From JBQCEE01 sp051960575 (GTDB taxonomy: Bacteria; Actinomycetota; Actinomycetes; Mycobacteriales; Jatrophihabitantaceae): a stretch of DNA of 7,493 bases. The stretch's first letter is position 1; each line of letters opens with the position of its first letter. The notes beneath the pieces are model-generated. The model searched no databases and had not been told where the DNA came from. It worked only from the letters and a program-made list of their open reading frames with translations. The stretch is taken from assembly GCF_051960575.1 (NCBI RefSeq), contig NZ_JBQCEE010000359.1, positions 1 to 7,493 of the forward strand, written 5' to 3'. Below are positions 1 through 7,493 of the stretch, one piece after another. A program made the position numbers and the translations under genes.

Positions 1-891
1 GGTGACCAGCGTGTAGACCAGGGTCGTGGTCACCGACGCGTGCCCGAGCAGCTCCTGCACCTCGCGGATGTTCGCACCGCCGTCGAGCAGGTGGGTCGCG
101 AACGAGTGCCGCAACGTGTGCGGCGAGATGTCGGCGGTGATGCCGGCCCGCTCGGCCGCGGTGCGCAGCACCGTCCAGGCCGACTGCCTCGACAGTGGGC
201 CTCCACGGGCGTTGAGGAACACCTTGGGCGTGCCGCGCCCGGCGGCCGTCAGCTCGGGACGCCCCCGGGTGAGGTAGGCGCCGAGCGCCTCGACGGCCAT
301 CGACCCGAGCGGCACGCGACGCTGCTTGCCACCCTTGCCCGAGAGCAGCACGGTGCGGTCGGTGAGGTCGAGGTCGTCGATGTCGAGCCCGACGGCCTCG
401 CTGATGCGGGCACCCGTGCCGTAGAGCACCTCGAGCAGCGCACGGTCGCGCAGGTTCAGCGCCGTGCCGCCGTAGCCCGCCGCCTCGAGCAGCGACTCGA
501 TGTCGTCGTAGGTGATCGCCTTGGGCAGCCGCCGCGGCGGCGCGGCGGGCCGGACGTCGCGCGACACGTCCACCTCGACCACGCCGTCGCGCACCGCGAA
601 GCTGTGCAGGCCGCGCACGGCCACGAGGGCCCGCGCCGCGCTCGCCGCGGACAGGGGCGGGTGGTCGGCGTCGCCCTCGCGCAGGTGGGCGACGAAGTCA
701 CCGACCTGCGGGCCGGTCACCGCGTCCAGCCGGCTCACCCCGACCGCGTCGAGATAGGCCACGTAGCGGCGCAGGTCGCGGCGGTAGGACGACAGCGTGT
801 TGCCGGCCGAACCCCGCTCGACGGCGAGGTGGTCGAGGAAGCTCTCGACGACGGCGGCGACCGACGTGCGCGCCGCGGCGAGCGCCGTCAC
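1..891 (-). CDS. xerD: Site-specific tyrosine recombinase XerD (3' end cut by window edge)
   Basis: XerD works with XerC at dif sites to resolve chromosome dimers near the division septum. The frame is open from a GTG at 889-891 to position 1, giving 297 codons; about 10-20 C-terminal residues lie outside. Residues 12-97 form the N-terminal SAM-like core-binding domain. The catalytic domain follows, with every expected residue present: R162 in GTGARISE, K186 in GKGGKQR, H258 and R261 in HTLRHSF, H284 in LLGHAS and nucleophile Y293 in VYTLVT. I chose the GTG because it overlaps the stop of the Nudix gene (GTGA, 888-891), which suggests translational coupling, and because the family's N-terminal helix begins just after it. 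The Shine-Dalgarno match is weak. XerD rather than XerC is inferred from the gene order, which matches M. tuberculosis Rv1701, and from the motif wording; an XerC-like assignment is less likely. Confidence 0.93.
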   Translation of the reverse strand, partial: MTALAAARTSVAAVVESFLDHLAVERGSAGNTLSSYRRDLRRYVAYLDAVGVSRLDAVTGPQVGDFVAHLREGDADHPPLSAASAARALVAVRGLHSFAVRDGVVEVDVSRDVRPAAPPRRLPKAITYDDIESLLEAAGYGGTALNLRDRALLEVLYGTGARISEAVGLDIDDLDLTDRTVLLSGKGGKQRRVPLGSMAVEALGAYLTRGRPELTAAGRGTPKVFLNARGGPLSRQSAWTVLRTAAERAGITADISPHTLRHSFATHLLDGGANIREVQELLGHASVTTTLVYTLVT

Positions 892-1502
892 GCGGGCCCT
901 CGCCGTGACGGCCAGGGGGCGTCGGCCGGGCGCAGGTCGCGCCAGCCCGTCGCGCGGCCGTGCGCGACCGCGAGCACGCCGGCGACCGCCGAGGAGTTGA
1001 GGATGTGCCCGGCGAACACCCGGCGCAGCGCGTCCGGCACCGGTTCGTGCGAGACCGTCATGCTCGCCTCCTCGCCCTCGGCGGTGAACCCGTCGTCCGG
1101 GTCGAGCGGGTGGAGGTCGCGCGCCAGGAAGATGCGCACCGACTCGTCCGAGAAGCCGGGCGACGAGTACAGGTCGAGCAGCACGTTCCAGGTGCGCGCG
1201 CCGGTGCGGGTCTCCTCGGCCAGCTCACGCTGCGCGGCGACGAGCGGGTCCTCGTCGGCGTGGTCGAGCAGGCCGGCGGGCAGCTCGTCGAGCCGGGCGC
1301 CGACCGCGTGCCGGTACTGGTTCACGAGCAGCAGCCGGCCCTCGTCGTCGAGCGCGGCGATCGCGACGGCGCCGGGGTGGCTGATGATCTCGCGGGCCGC
1401 CACCTTGCCGTCGCCCAGGCGCACCTGGTCGCGGCGCAGCGAGATGATCTTCCCGTCGTAGAGCGTCTCGGACGAGACCAGATCAGGCTCGGGCAGGCTC
1501 AT
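888..1502 (-). CDS. Nudix hydrolase, ADP-ribose pyrophosphatase family (Rv1700-like)
   Basis: This 204-residue protein probably hydrolyses ADP-ribose to AMP and ribose 5-phosphate in the cytosol. It resembles M. tuberculosis Rv1700 along its whole length. Shared landmarks are SSETL near residue 10, GAVAIAAL at 44-51, QYRH at 62-65, ELPAGLLD at 73-80, SPGFSDESVR at 114-123 and the glutamate loop GEEASMT at 143-149. The Nudix box spans 77-100: G77, E84, R92-E93-L94 and E96-E97 are present. It has the one-residue insertion also seen in Rv1700. However, the usual glycine after EEx is arginine (R99). The metal-binding glutamates and the downstream loop glutamates remain, so activity is plausible. 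The ATG lies 10 bases after the pyrG stop, with only a weak ribosome site (GGTGA). Its stop overlaps the xerD start. It is therefore probably expressed from the pyrG transcript. The exact substrate cannot be read from the sequence. Confidence 0.9.
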   Translation of the reverse strand: MSLPEPDLVSSETLYDGKIISLRRDQVRLGDGKVAAREIISHPGAVAIAALDDEGRLLLVNQYRHAVGARLDELPAGLLDHADEDPLVAAQRELAEETRTGARTWNVLLDLYSSPGFSDESVRIFLARDLHPLDPDDGFTAEGEEASMTVSHEPVPDALRRVFAGHILNSSAVAGVLAVAHGRATGWRDLRPADAPWPSRRGPA

Positions 1503-1512
1503 CGGGCGGCCG

Positions 1513-3255
<1,743 letters not shown>

Positions 3256-3265
3256 GCTGCGACCG

Positions 3266-3271
3266 ACCTCC
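3266..3271 (-). promoter_or_regulatory. Ribosome binding site for the longer pyrG reading
   Basis: GGAGGT on the coding strand is a strong anti-16S match, ten bases before GTG 3255 and just after the steB stop at 3275-3277. The spacing is a little long. It is the main argument for starting pyrG at 3255, and for translating pyrG from a steB-pyrG read-through message. Confidence 0.5.
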
Positions 3272-3274
3272 GGG

Positions 3275-4189
3275 TCACTTGGCTGGGCTGGGGAACAGCG
3301 CGTCGGCGCCGGCGCCGGTGCCGTAGTGGCCGACCTGCTGCTGGTCGGCCGCGGCGAGGGTCAGCACGGTCGAGACCTGACCGGCGCCGGAATCGGCGTT
3401 GTCGACGGTCGACGCGCCCGCACGGGTCGCCGAGCCGCGGACGAGCGCCACGATGCCGCCGGGCTTCGCCGTCGCGGCGTCACCGGCGACGACGACGTGC
3501 GCCTTGTACTTGGTGAGCGCGGTGACGAGGGCGAGTTCGACCGCCCCGGCGTACGAGTCGGGACGCAGCCCGCCGTTGCCGACGACGACGATCGACTCGG
3601 ACGGCGTCACCGTGTTGCCGTCGGTCGAGAGCACCTGCAGCTGCGCGAACCCGCCCAGCACCGACCGCAGGTCGGTGCCCTGCCCGTGCCCGGTGAGCAC
3701 GTAGCTCAGCAGCGCGCCGGCGAGCTCCCCCGCGTCCTGACTGGTGGGCAGGGTGAGCCCGATCGGCCGTGCCGGGCCGACGGCGAACTGGCGGATGCGG
3801 TCGCCCGACCCGGGGTCGACGTACTGCGAGTTCAGCCCGACGCGGCCGCTGACCTTGCCGCCGGCCGCGGCGATGACGCGCGCGATCGCGTCCTCCTCGT
3901 CGGTCGAGGCGCCGGGCAGCGCGAGCAGCACCACGTTGGTGTTGGCGAGGCTGCCGGACACCAGCTGGCCGCCGTAGGTGGACGCGAACTCCCCCGCGTC
4001 GTCGACCTGGGTCTGCAGCTCCTTGAGCTGGTTGTTCAGGTCGGTGCGCTGCTGCTTGAGCGAGTTGACGTCGTCGCGCAGCCGGTTGGTGACCGGACCG
4101 TTGAGCAGGGTCGTGCCGACCACGATGCCGAGGGCCAGGGCCAGGAAGACGGCGATGATCGAGACGAGGTGGTACCGGAAGGAGATCAC
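3275..4189 (-). CDS. steB: SteB / MctB-family envelope protein (often labelled 'copper transporter')
   Basis: This 304-residue protein belongs to the Rv1698 family. In M. tuberculosis the homologue was named MctB and linked to copper resistance. In Corynebacterium the homologue SteB works with SteA in septal cell separation. The start is conserved in type: ISFRYHLVSIIAVFLALALG begins at residue 2 and forms a single membrane helix at about 7-26 with a short cytoplasmic N-terminus. A heptad-rich, probably coiled-coil stretch follows (about 34-68, with many Leu, Gln, Lys and Asp). The rest (about 80-304) would be an extracytoplasmic alpha/beta domain, with beta-like segments NVVLLALPG and SIVVVGNGG. 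There is no cysteine and no methionine other than the initiator. The GTG start at 4187-4189 overlaps the steA stop (GTGA), indicating coupling. pyrG follows 19 bases downstream. I favour the SteB role because of the steA linkage; copper transport is not supported by visible ligands. Confidence 0.88.
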   Translation of the reverse strand: MISFRYHLVSIIAVFLALALGIVVGTTLLNGPVTNRLRDDVNSLKQQRTDLNNQLKELQTQVDDAGEFASTYGGQLVSGSLANTNVVLLALPGASTDEEDAIARVIAAAGGKVSGRVGLNSQYVDPGSGDRIRQFAVGPARPIGLTLPTSQDAGELAGALLSYVLTGHGQGTDLRSVLGGFAQLQVLSTDGNTVTPSESIVVVGNGGLRPDSYAGAVELALVTALTKYKAHVVVAGDAATAKPGGIVALVRGSATRAGASTVDNADSGAGQVSTVLTLAAADQQQVGHYGTGAGADALFPSPAK

Positions 4190-5361
4190 GAGAAGAGGTC
4201 CCGGAGCTTGTGCACGGCGTCGTTCCAGCCGTGCTCGACGTTGTGCAGGTAGGTGTGGCCGACGTCCGAGACGGCCAGGGCCACGACGATCGCCACCAGT
4301 GCCGCGAGCACGAGCAGCAGCAGGGCGGCGCCGGAGATCCGGTTGCGGTAGACCTTGCTGACGGCGCGGGCGTCGACCAGGGTGTCGCCGAGCCGCAGCC
4401 GGGTGAGGAAGCCGGAGGCCATGCCGGCCCGGCCGCGGTCGAGGAACTCGGTGAGGTCGCCCGAGCTGCCGACCGACACGATGAGGGACGCGCCCCGCTC
4501 GTGCGCGATGAGCAGCGCGGCGTCCTCGGCCGTGCCGGCGGTCGGGAACGCGATGGCGTCGAGGCCGAGGTCCTGCACGCGCAGCAGCCCGGGCGCGCGG
4601 CCGTCGAGGCCGGCGTGGACGACCACCTCGGCCCCCGTGGCGAGCGCGGCGTCGGAGACGGCGTCCATATTGCCGACGATGAGGTGCGGCTTGTGGCCGG
4701 CCTCGATGAGCGCGTCGGCGCCCCCGTCGACACCGACCAGCACCGGCTTGTACTCGCGGATGTAGTGCTTGAGGGCCTTGAGGTCCTTGGCGTAGTCGTG
4801 GCCGCGCACGACCACCAGGGCGTGGCGGCCGCGGAAGTACGTGCGCACGTCGGGGATGCCGACGCCGTCGAGCAGCATGGCCCGTTCCTGCGCCATGAAC
4901 TCGGCGGTCGTGACCGCGAAGGCCTCGAGCTGCGACGAGAGCCCGGCCTTCGCCTGCTCCATCGCCGCGTGGATCGACTGGACGGTCTGTCGCGTGCCGT
5001 CGGCGACGTCCTCGTCGCCGAGCCAGATCACGTCGCCGTCGAGCCGCAGCCGGTTGCCGTCCTTGACCAGGGCGAAGATCTCGCTGCCGACGTCGTCGAT
5101 GAGCACGATGTCGCGCTCGAGCAGCAACTCGGGGCCGAGGTTGGGGTACCGGCCGGAGATGCTGGGCTGGGCGTTGATCACCGCGACCGGACGCGCCGCC
5201 GCCAGCGCCTCGGCCGTGACACGGTCGAGGTCGACGTGGTCGATGATCGCGATCTCGCCGGGCTGCAACCGGCCCGCCAGGCGGGTGGAGCTCCGGTCGA
5301 GCCGGGCGACGCCGACGATGCCCGGCAGTGCGTCGGCGCGGCGACGTATCGCAAGCTTCAT
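4186..5361 (-). CDS. steA: SteA-like cell-separation protein (Rv1697 family)
   Basis: SteA homologues in Corynebacterium localise to the division site and, with SteB, promote daughter-cell separation. The predicted protein has 391 residues, close to the family length. Landmarks are PGIVGVARLDR at 13-23, PGEIAIIDHVDLDRVTAEAL at 34-53, SISGRYPNLGP at 67-77, a thiamin-pyrophosphokinase-like fold region with VGVDGGADALIEAG at 209-222 and VGNMDAVSD at 229-237, FLTRLRLGDTLVDA near 318-331, then one membrane helix at about 344-364. About 27 residues follow the helix and would be outside the cell. The ATG at 5361 gives the MKL opening expected for the family. An in-frame ATG at 5421 would add 20 residues and has a fair ribosome site (GAGGA), so it is a real alternative. 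In the pyrophosphokinase-like motif, the usual GDMDS-type wording is GNMDA. The stop overlaps the steB start. Confidence 0.87.
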   Translation of the reverse strand: MKLAIRRRADALPGIVGVARLDRSSTRLAGRLQPGEIAIIDHVDLDRVTAEALAAARPVAVINAQPSISGRYPNLGPELLLERDIVLIDDVGSEIFALVKDGNRLRLDGDVIWLGDEDVADGTRQTVQSIHAAMEQAKAGLSSQLEAFAVTTAEFMAQERAMLLDGVGIPDVRTYFRGRHALVVVRGHDYAKDLKALKHYIREYKPVLVGVDGGADALIEAGHKPHLIVGNMDAVSDAALATGAEVVVHAGLDGRAPGLLRVQDLGLDAIAFPTAGTAEDAALLIAHERGASLIVSVGSSGDLTEFLDRGRAGMASGFLTRLRLGDTLVDARAVSKVYRNRISGAALLLLVLAALVAIVVALAVSDVGHTYLHNVEHGWNDAVHKLRDLFS

Positions 5362-5365
5362 GGAC

Positions 5366-5394
5366 ACCCATGCTGCCACCGGCGCAGGCGTCAA
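5366..5394 (-). promoter_or_regulatory. Weak candidate promoter for steA-steB
   Basis: TTGACG at 5389-5394 is a good -35 box. Seventeen bases later lies ATGGGT (5366-5371), which matches TAnnnT only poorly and is just four bases from the steA ATG, closer than a usual start site allows. The -35 match may be chance in this sequence. It is reported because it sits in the one gap of the cluster. Confidence 0.2.
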
Positions 5395-5414
5395 CCCCGC
5401 TGCGCCACGCGGGG
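5395..5414 (-). other. Small hairpin between recN and steA
   Basis: CCCCGC (5409-5414) and GCGGGG (5395-5400) can pair around an eight-base loop. No T-run follows on the coding strand, so it is not a classical intrinsic terminator. It could slow or partly end recN transcription, or it may be chance in GC-rich DNA. It directly abuts the TTGACG box, and it would be inside the coding region if steA starts at 5421. Confidence 0.3.
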
Positions 5415-5480
5415 CCCGCATGGTTCATGATCCTCGCGGCGGACGTCGCTCAACGATGCGCGGCGCCCGCTCGACCCCGA

Positions 5481-7397
5481 TCAGGCAGCCCTGCCTGCCG
5501 CCTTCCGTGCCCCCTTCGCCGCCGTCGTCCCCCTCGTCGCCGTCGTCGCCGTCGCCGTCTTCGCCGGTGCCCGCCGGCGGGCCGGCGGTGCGTCGTCCGG
5601 CCGGGTCGACCGAGGCGCCCTCCCCCGCGGTGCGGCACCGGCCGCACGGTCGGCCGCCGCCTGCGCCAGCAGCTCGGCCGCGTGCTCGAGCGCCGTCGCG
5701 GTGTCCGAGCCCGCCAGCATGCGTGCCAGCTCGCCCTCACGGCGCGCACCCTCGACGACCCGCACGTCGCTCGCGACGACGCTGCCACCGGCCCCTTGCG
5801 GCTTGTCGACGACGACGTGCCGGTCGGCGTACGCGGCGACCTGGGCGAGGTGGGTGACCACGACGACCTGGCGGTCGCGTGCGAGCCGGGCCAGCCGACG
5901 GCCGATCTCGACCGCGGCCCGGCCACCGACCCCGGCGTCGACCTCGTCGAAGACGAACGTCGGCACCGGCGTCGTGTCGGCGAGGCAGACCTCGAGGGCG
6001 AGCATCACCCGCGACAGCTCACCGCCGGACGCCCCCTTGCCGATCGGGAGCGCCGGCGCGCTCGGGTGCGGCTGCAGGAGCAGTTCGACCTCGTCGATGC
6101 CGTCGGACGCCACCCCGACCAGCTGCCCGTCGACCTCGAGCGAGGGCCCGCCGGCGACCGCCGGCCGGGGCGACACGCGCACGAGCACCCGCGCGTCCGG
6201 CATCGCCAGCCCGGCGACCTCGGCGCTGACGCGGGCCGCGAGGTCGTCGGCAGCGGCACGCCGCTGCTGCGAGAGCGCCGCCGCGAGCTCGACGACCCGT
6301 CGGCCGGCGGCGTCGCGGGCGGCCCGCAGCGCAGCGAGTGCGTCGTCGGACACGTCGATGACGGCCAGCCGCTGCGCAGCCTCCGCGGCCCACTGCAGCA
6401 CGCCGGCGACGTCCGGCGACGACTCGCCGTACTTGCGCACGAGCGACGCGATCGCCGCGCGTCGTGTCTGCACCTCGTCGAGGCGCTGCGGGTCGGCGTC
6501 GAGGTCGTCGGCGTACGCCGACAGATCGCTCGCGAGCTCGCCCGCAGCCCCGGCGAGGTCGGCCAGGCGGCCGGCCAGACCGTCGAGCTGCGCATCGGCA
6601 CCGGCGTGCGGGCCCAGCGCCCGCAGTGCGAGCCCGAGCAGTGTGCCGACGTCCGAGACGTCGGCGTCGGCACCCACGGCGGCATCGTCCGCGCCGCTCA
6701 GCGCCGCGCGGGCCGTCTGCGCGGCGATGCGCAGCGCGTCGGCCGAGCCGAGCCGGCGGGCGAGCGCCTCGAGCTCGACGTCCTCACCCGGCTGCGGGTC
6801 GACCCGCTCGATCTCGGCGAGGCCGTGCTGCAGCAGGTCGCTCTCGCGCCGCAGCGCCGCTGCCGAACCGACCCGCTCGTCGTACGCGCGGCGTGCGTTC
6901 GTCCAGGTCTCGTGGGCGGCGACGTACTCGGTGAGGTCGAGGCCGGCGAAGCGATCGAGCGCGGCGCGCTGCTCGCCCGGGCGGGTGAGCCGGAGCTGGT
7001 CGGACTGCCCGTGCACCGCGAGCAGCTGCTCGGCCAGCTCGCCCAGCACGGCAACGGGGGCCGGCGCGCCGCCGACGTAGCCGCGCGAGCGGCCGTTGGC
7101 GCCAACGACCCGGCGCAGGATCAGCTCGTCGTCGTCCAGCTCTCCGCCGGCGTCGCGGACCCGCTGGGCCGCCGCGCCGTCGGGCGGGACGTGCAGCCGG
7201 CCGTCGACACTGGCCTGGTCGCTTCCGGTGCGCACCCGCGCCGAGTCCGCCCGTCCGCCGAAGAGCAGCAGCAGCCCGGTGACGACCATGGTCTTGCCGG
7301 CGCCGGTCTCCCCGGTGACTACGGTCAGCCCGGGTCCGAGCGGCAGGACGGCTTCGTCGATGACGCCGAGCCCGCGGATCCGCAGCTCGTCAAGCAC
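5481..7397 (-). CDS. recN: DNA repair protein RecN with basic C-terminal extension
   Basis: RecN is an SMC-like ATPase that acts early in double-strand-break repair on the nucleoid. The 638-residue protein has the head halves at both ends: Walker A GETGAGKT at 29-36, HGQSDQ at 129-134, a long helical region (about 160-395) expected to form the coiled coil, ABC signature SGGELSR at 457-463, Walker B FVFDEVDAG at 481-489 and switch histidine H516 in VVTHLAQVA. GTG 7397 gives the family opening (MLDELRIRGLGVIDEA). An in-frame stop at 7434-7436 rules out any earlier start. The normal RecN end is near residue 583. About 55 further residues follow, rich in Ala, Arg, Lys, Thr and Pro, with 14 basic and 2 acidic residues. 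The family is usually about 550-590 residues. It lies 36 bases after nadK, probably on the same transcript; no LexA-type box is obvious in the short upstream region. Confidence 0.96.
   Translation of the reverse strand: MLDELRIRGLGVIDEAVLPLGPGLTVVTGETGAGKTMVVTGLLLLFGGRADSARVRTGSDQASVDGRLHVPPDGAAAQRVRDAGGELDDDELILRRVVGANGRSRGYVGGAPAPVAVLGELAEQLLAVHGQSDQLRLTRPGEQRAALDRFAGLDLTEYVAAHETWTNARRAYDERVGSAAALRRESDLLQHGLAEIERVDPQPGEDVELEALARRLGSADALRIAAQTARAALSGADDAAVGADADVSDVGTLLGLALRALGPHAGADAQLDGLAGRLADLAGAAGELASDLSAYADDLDADPQRLDEVQTRRAAIASLVRKYGESSPDVAGVLQWAAEAAQRLAVIDVSDDALAALRAARDAAGRRVVELAAALSQQRRAAADDLAARVSAEVAGLAMPDARVLVRVSPRPAVAGGPSLEVDGQLVGVASDGIDEVELLLQPHPSAPALPIGKGASGGELSRVMLALEVCLADTTPVPTFVFDEVDAGVGGRAAVEIGRRLARLARDRQVVVVTHLAQVAAYADRHVVVDKPQGAGGSVVASDVRVVEGARREGELARMLAGSDTATALEHAAELLAQAAADRAAGAAPRGRAPRSTRPDDAPPARRRAPAKTATATTATRGTTAAKGARKAAGRAA
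5517..5558 (-). repeat. recN: Degenerate ACG/GCG trinucleotide repeat in the recN tail
   Basis: Fourteen consecutive codons (residues 614-627) are ACG or GCG except for one AGG and one GGG, giving an alternating Thr/Ala stretch. The repeat unit is three bases, so expansion or contraction would change tail length without breaking the frame. It is imperfect, so it is probably not highly unstable. Confidence 0.7.
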
Positions 7398-7437
7398 GAT
7401 CGGGCTCGTTGCGGACGGCGGGCCGGCGCGGGCTCAC
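7390..7437 (-). other. Possible 15-codon bridging ORF between nadK and recN
   Basis: A GTG at 7435-7437 overlaps the nadK stop as GTGA. It opens a 15-codon frame that ends with TGA at 7390-7392, three bases after the recN start codon. The peptide is Pro/Arg-rich and matches nothing I recognise. A ribosome finishing nadK could restart here and terminate on top of the recN GTG, which itself lacks a good ribosome site. Coding use is unproven; GTGA overlaps occur by chance in GC-rich DNA. Confidence 0.2.
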
Positions 7438-7493
7438 AACTCGGCCTCTCCGGGTGGCGGCGACGCCTCGCGGAGACTGCGCACCGGAAGCTG
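7434..7493 (-). CDS. nadK: NAD kinase, C-terminal end only
   Basis: Only the last 19 codons and the TGA stop are inside the window. The visible residues begin QLPVRSLREASP. This resembles the short LPV-containing tail of actinobacterial NAD kinases (ppnK), which phosphorylate NAD to NADP. No catalytic motif is visible, so the call depends mainly on the conserved position directly upstream of recN in Actinobacteria. The gene is on the same strand as recN and probably shares its transcript. Confidence 0.7.
   Translation of the reverse strand, partial: QLPVRSLREASPPPGEAEL

Larger units (their letters stand above)
5362..5480. other. Intergenic gap between recN and steA
   Basis: This 119-base stretch is the only clear intergenic region in the window and the likeliest place for transcription to restart before steA. 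It contains a six-base-pair hairpin and a TTGACG box, described separately, plus a GAGGA element (coding strand) ahead of the ATG at 5421. If the longer steA reading is used, 60 bases of it are coding. I see no tRNA, small-RNA or riboswitch pattern. Confidence 0.6.

Noticed and set aside
40..1461. Long plus-strand open frame across xerD and the Nudix gene
   Set aside because: Its product is low-complexity and Arg/Ala/Gly-rich, a typical antisense artefact of GC-rich DNA. The minus strand holds two recognisable proteins over the same bases.
5395..5414. Rho-independent terminator after recN
   Set aside because: The stem is six base pairs and no T-run follows on the coding strand; kept only as a small hairpin.
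3275..5428. A single 717-codon frame spanning the steA and steB region
   Set aside because: Only its last 304 codons are steB. The upstream half is an Arg/Pro/Gly-rich out-of-frame reading of steA, which is clearly coding in another frame with conserved motifs.
5516..5566. Trinucleotide repeat as a phase-variation switch
   Set aside because: The unit is three bases, so slippage would not turn recN on or off; it could only change tail length.
4841..5857. Plus-strand frame crossing the recN-steA gap with a Ser/Pro-rich stretch
   Set aside because: The Ser/Pro run is the antisense of the RecN tail repeat. No ribosome site or family motif supports it.
5450..5926. Poly-arginine minus-strand frame over the recN 3' end
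   Set aside because: It is the shifted reading of the ACG/GCG repeat. The recN frame is continuous through Walker B and the switch histidine, so no frameshift is needed.

Overview
This window comes from a very GC-rich actinobacterial chromosome. Codon third positions are nearly all G or C. Every supported gene lies on the minus strand, so the genes read from the right edge to the left. In transcription order they are: the 3' end of an NAD kinase gene (nadK), recN, steA, steB (the family usually labelled 'copper transporter' or MctB), pyrG, a Nudix ADP-ribose pyrophosphatase gene, and xerD, which runs off the left edge. From memory, this matches the Mycobacterium tuberculosis block ppnK-recN-Rv1697-Rv1698-pyrG-Rv1700-xerD. 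That makes it a conserved housekeeping neighbourhood of Actinobacteria rather than an accessory island. The sequence does not allow a genus call.

Right part (5481-7493): nadK ends at 7434 and recN starts at 7397. A 15-codon reading frame bridges the two. RecN is intact and carries an unusual basic, Ala/Thr/Arg/Lys-rich C-terminal tail, part of it encoded by a degenerate ACG/GCG repeat. A 119-base gap (5362-5480) follows. It is the only real intergenic region and holds a small hairpin and a TTGACG box.

Middle part (3275-5361): steA and steB overlap by four bases (GTGA). Both products are predicted to be single-pass membrane proteins. Their Corynebacterium homologues act together in cell separation at the septum. 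Left part (1-3255): pyrG sits 19 bases after steB and has an ambiguous start with a possible internal extended -10 box. The Nudix gene follows after 10 bases, and xerD overlaps the Nudix stop by four bases.

The block therefore combines nucleotide and cofactor metabolism (NAD kinase, CTP synthase, ADP-ribose hydrolysis), recombination (RecN, XerD) and septum or cell-separation functions (SteA, SteB). I found no mobile element, CRISPR array, tRNA, rRNA or riboswitch, and no convincing new system. The points most worth a second look are the RecN tail, the complete lack of Cys and internal Met in the 'copper transporter' homologue, the altered Nudix box, the altered nucleotide-site-like motif in SteA, and the start/promoter arrangement of pyrG.
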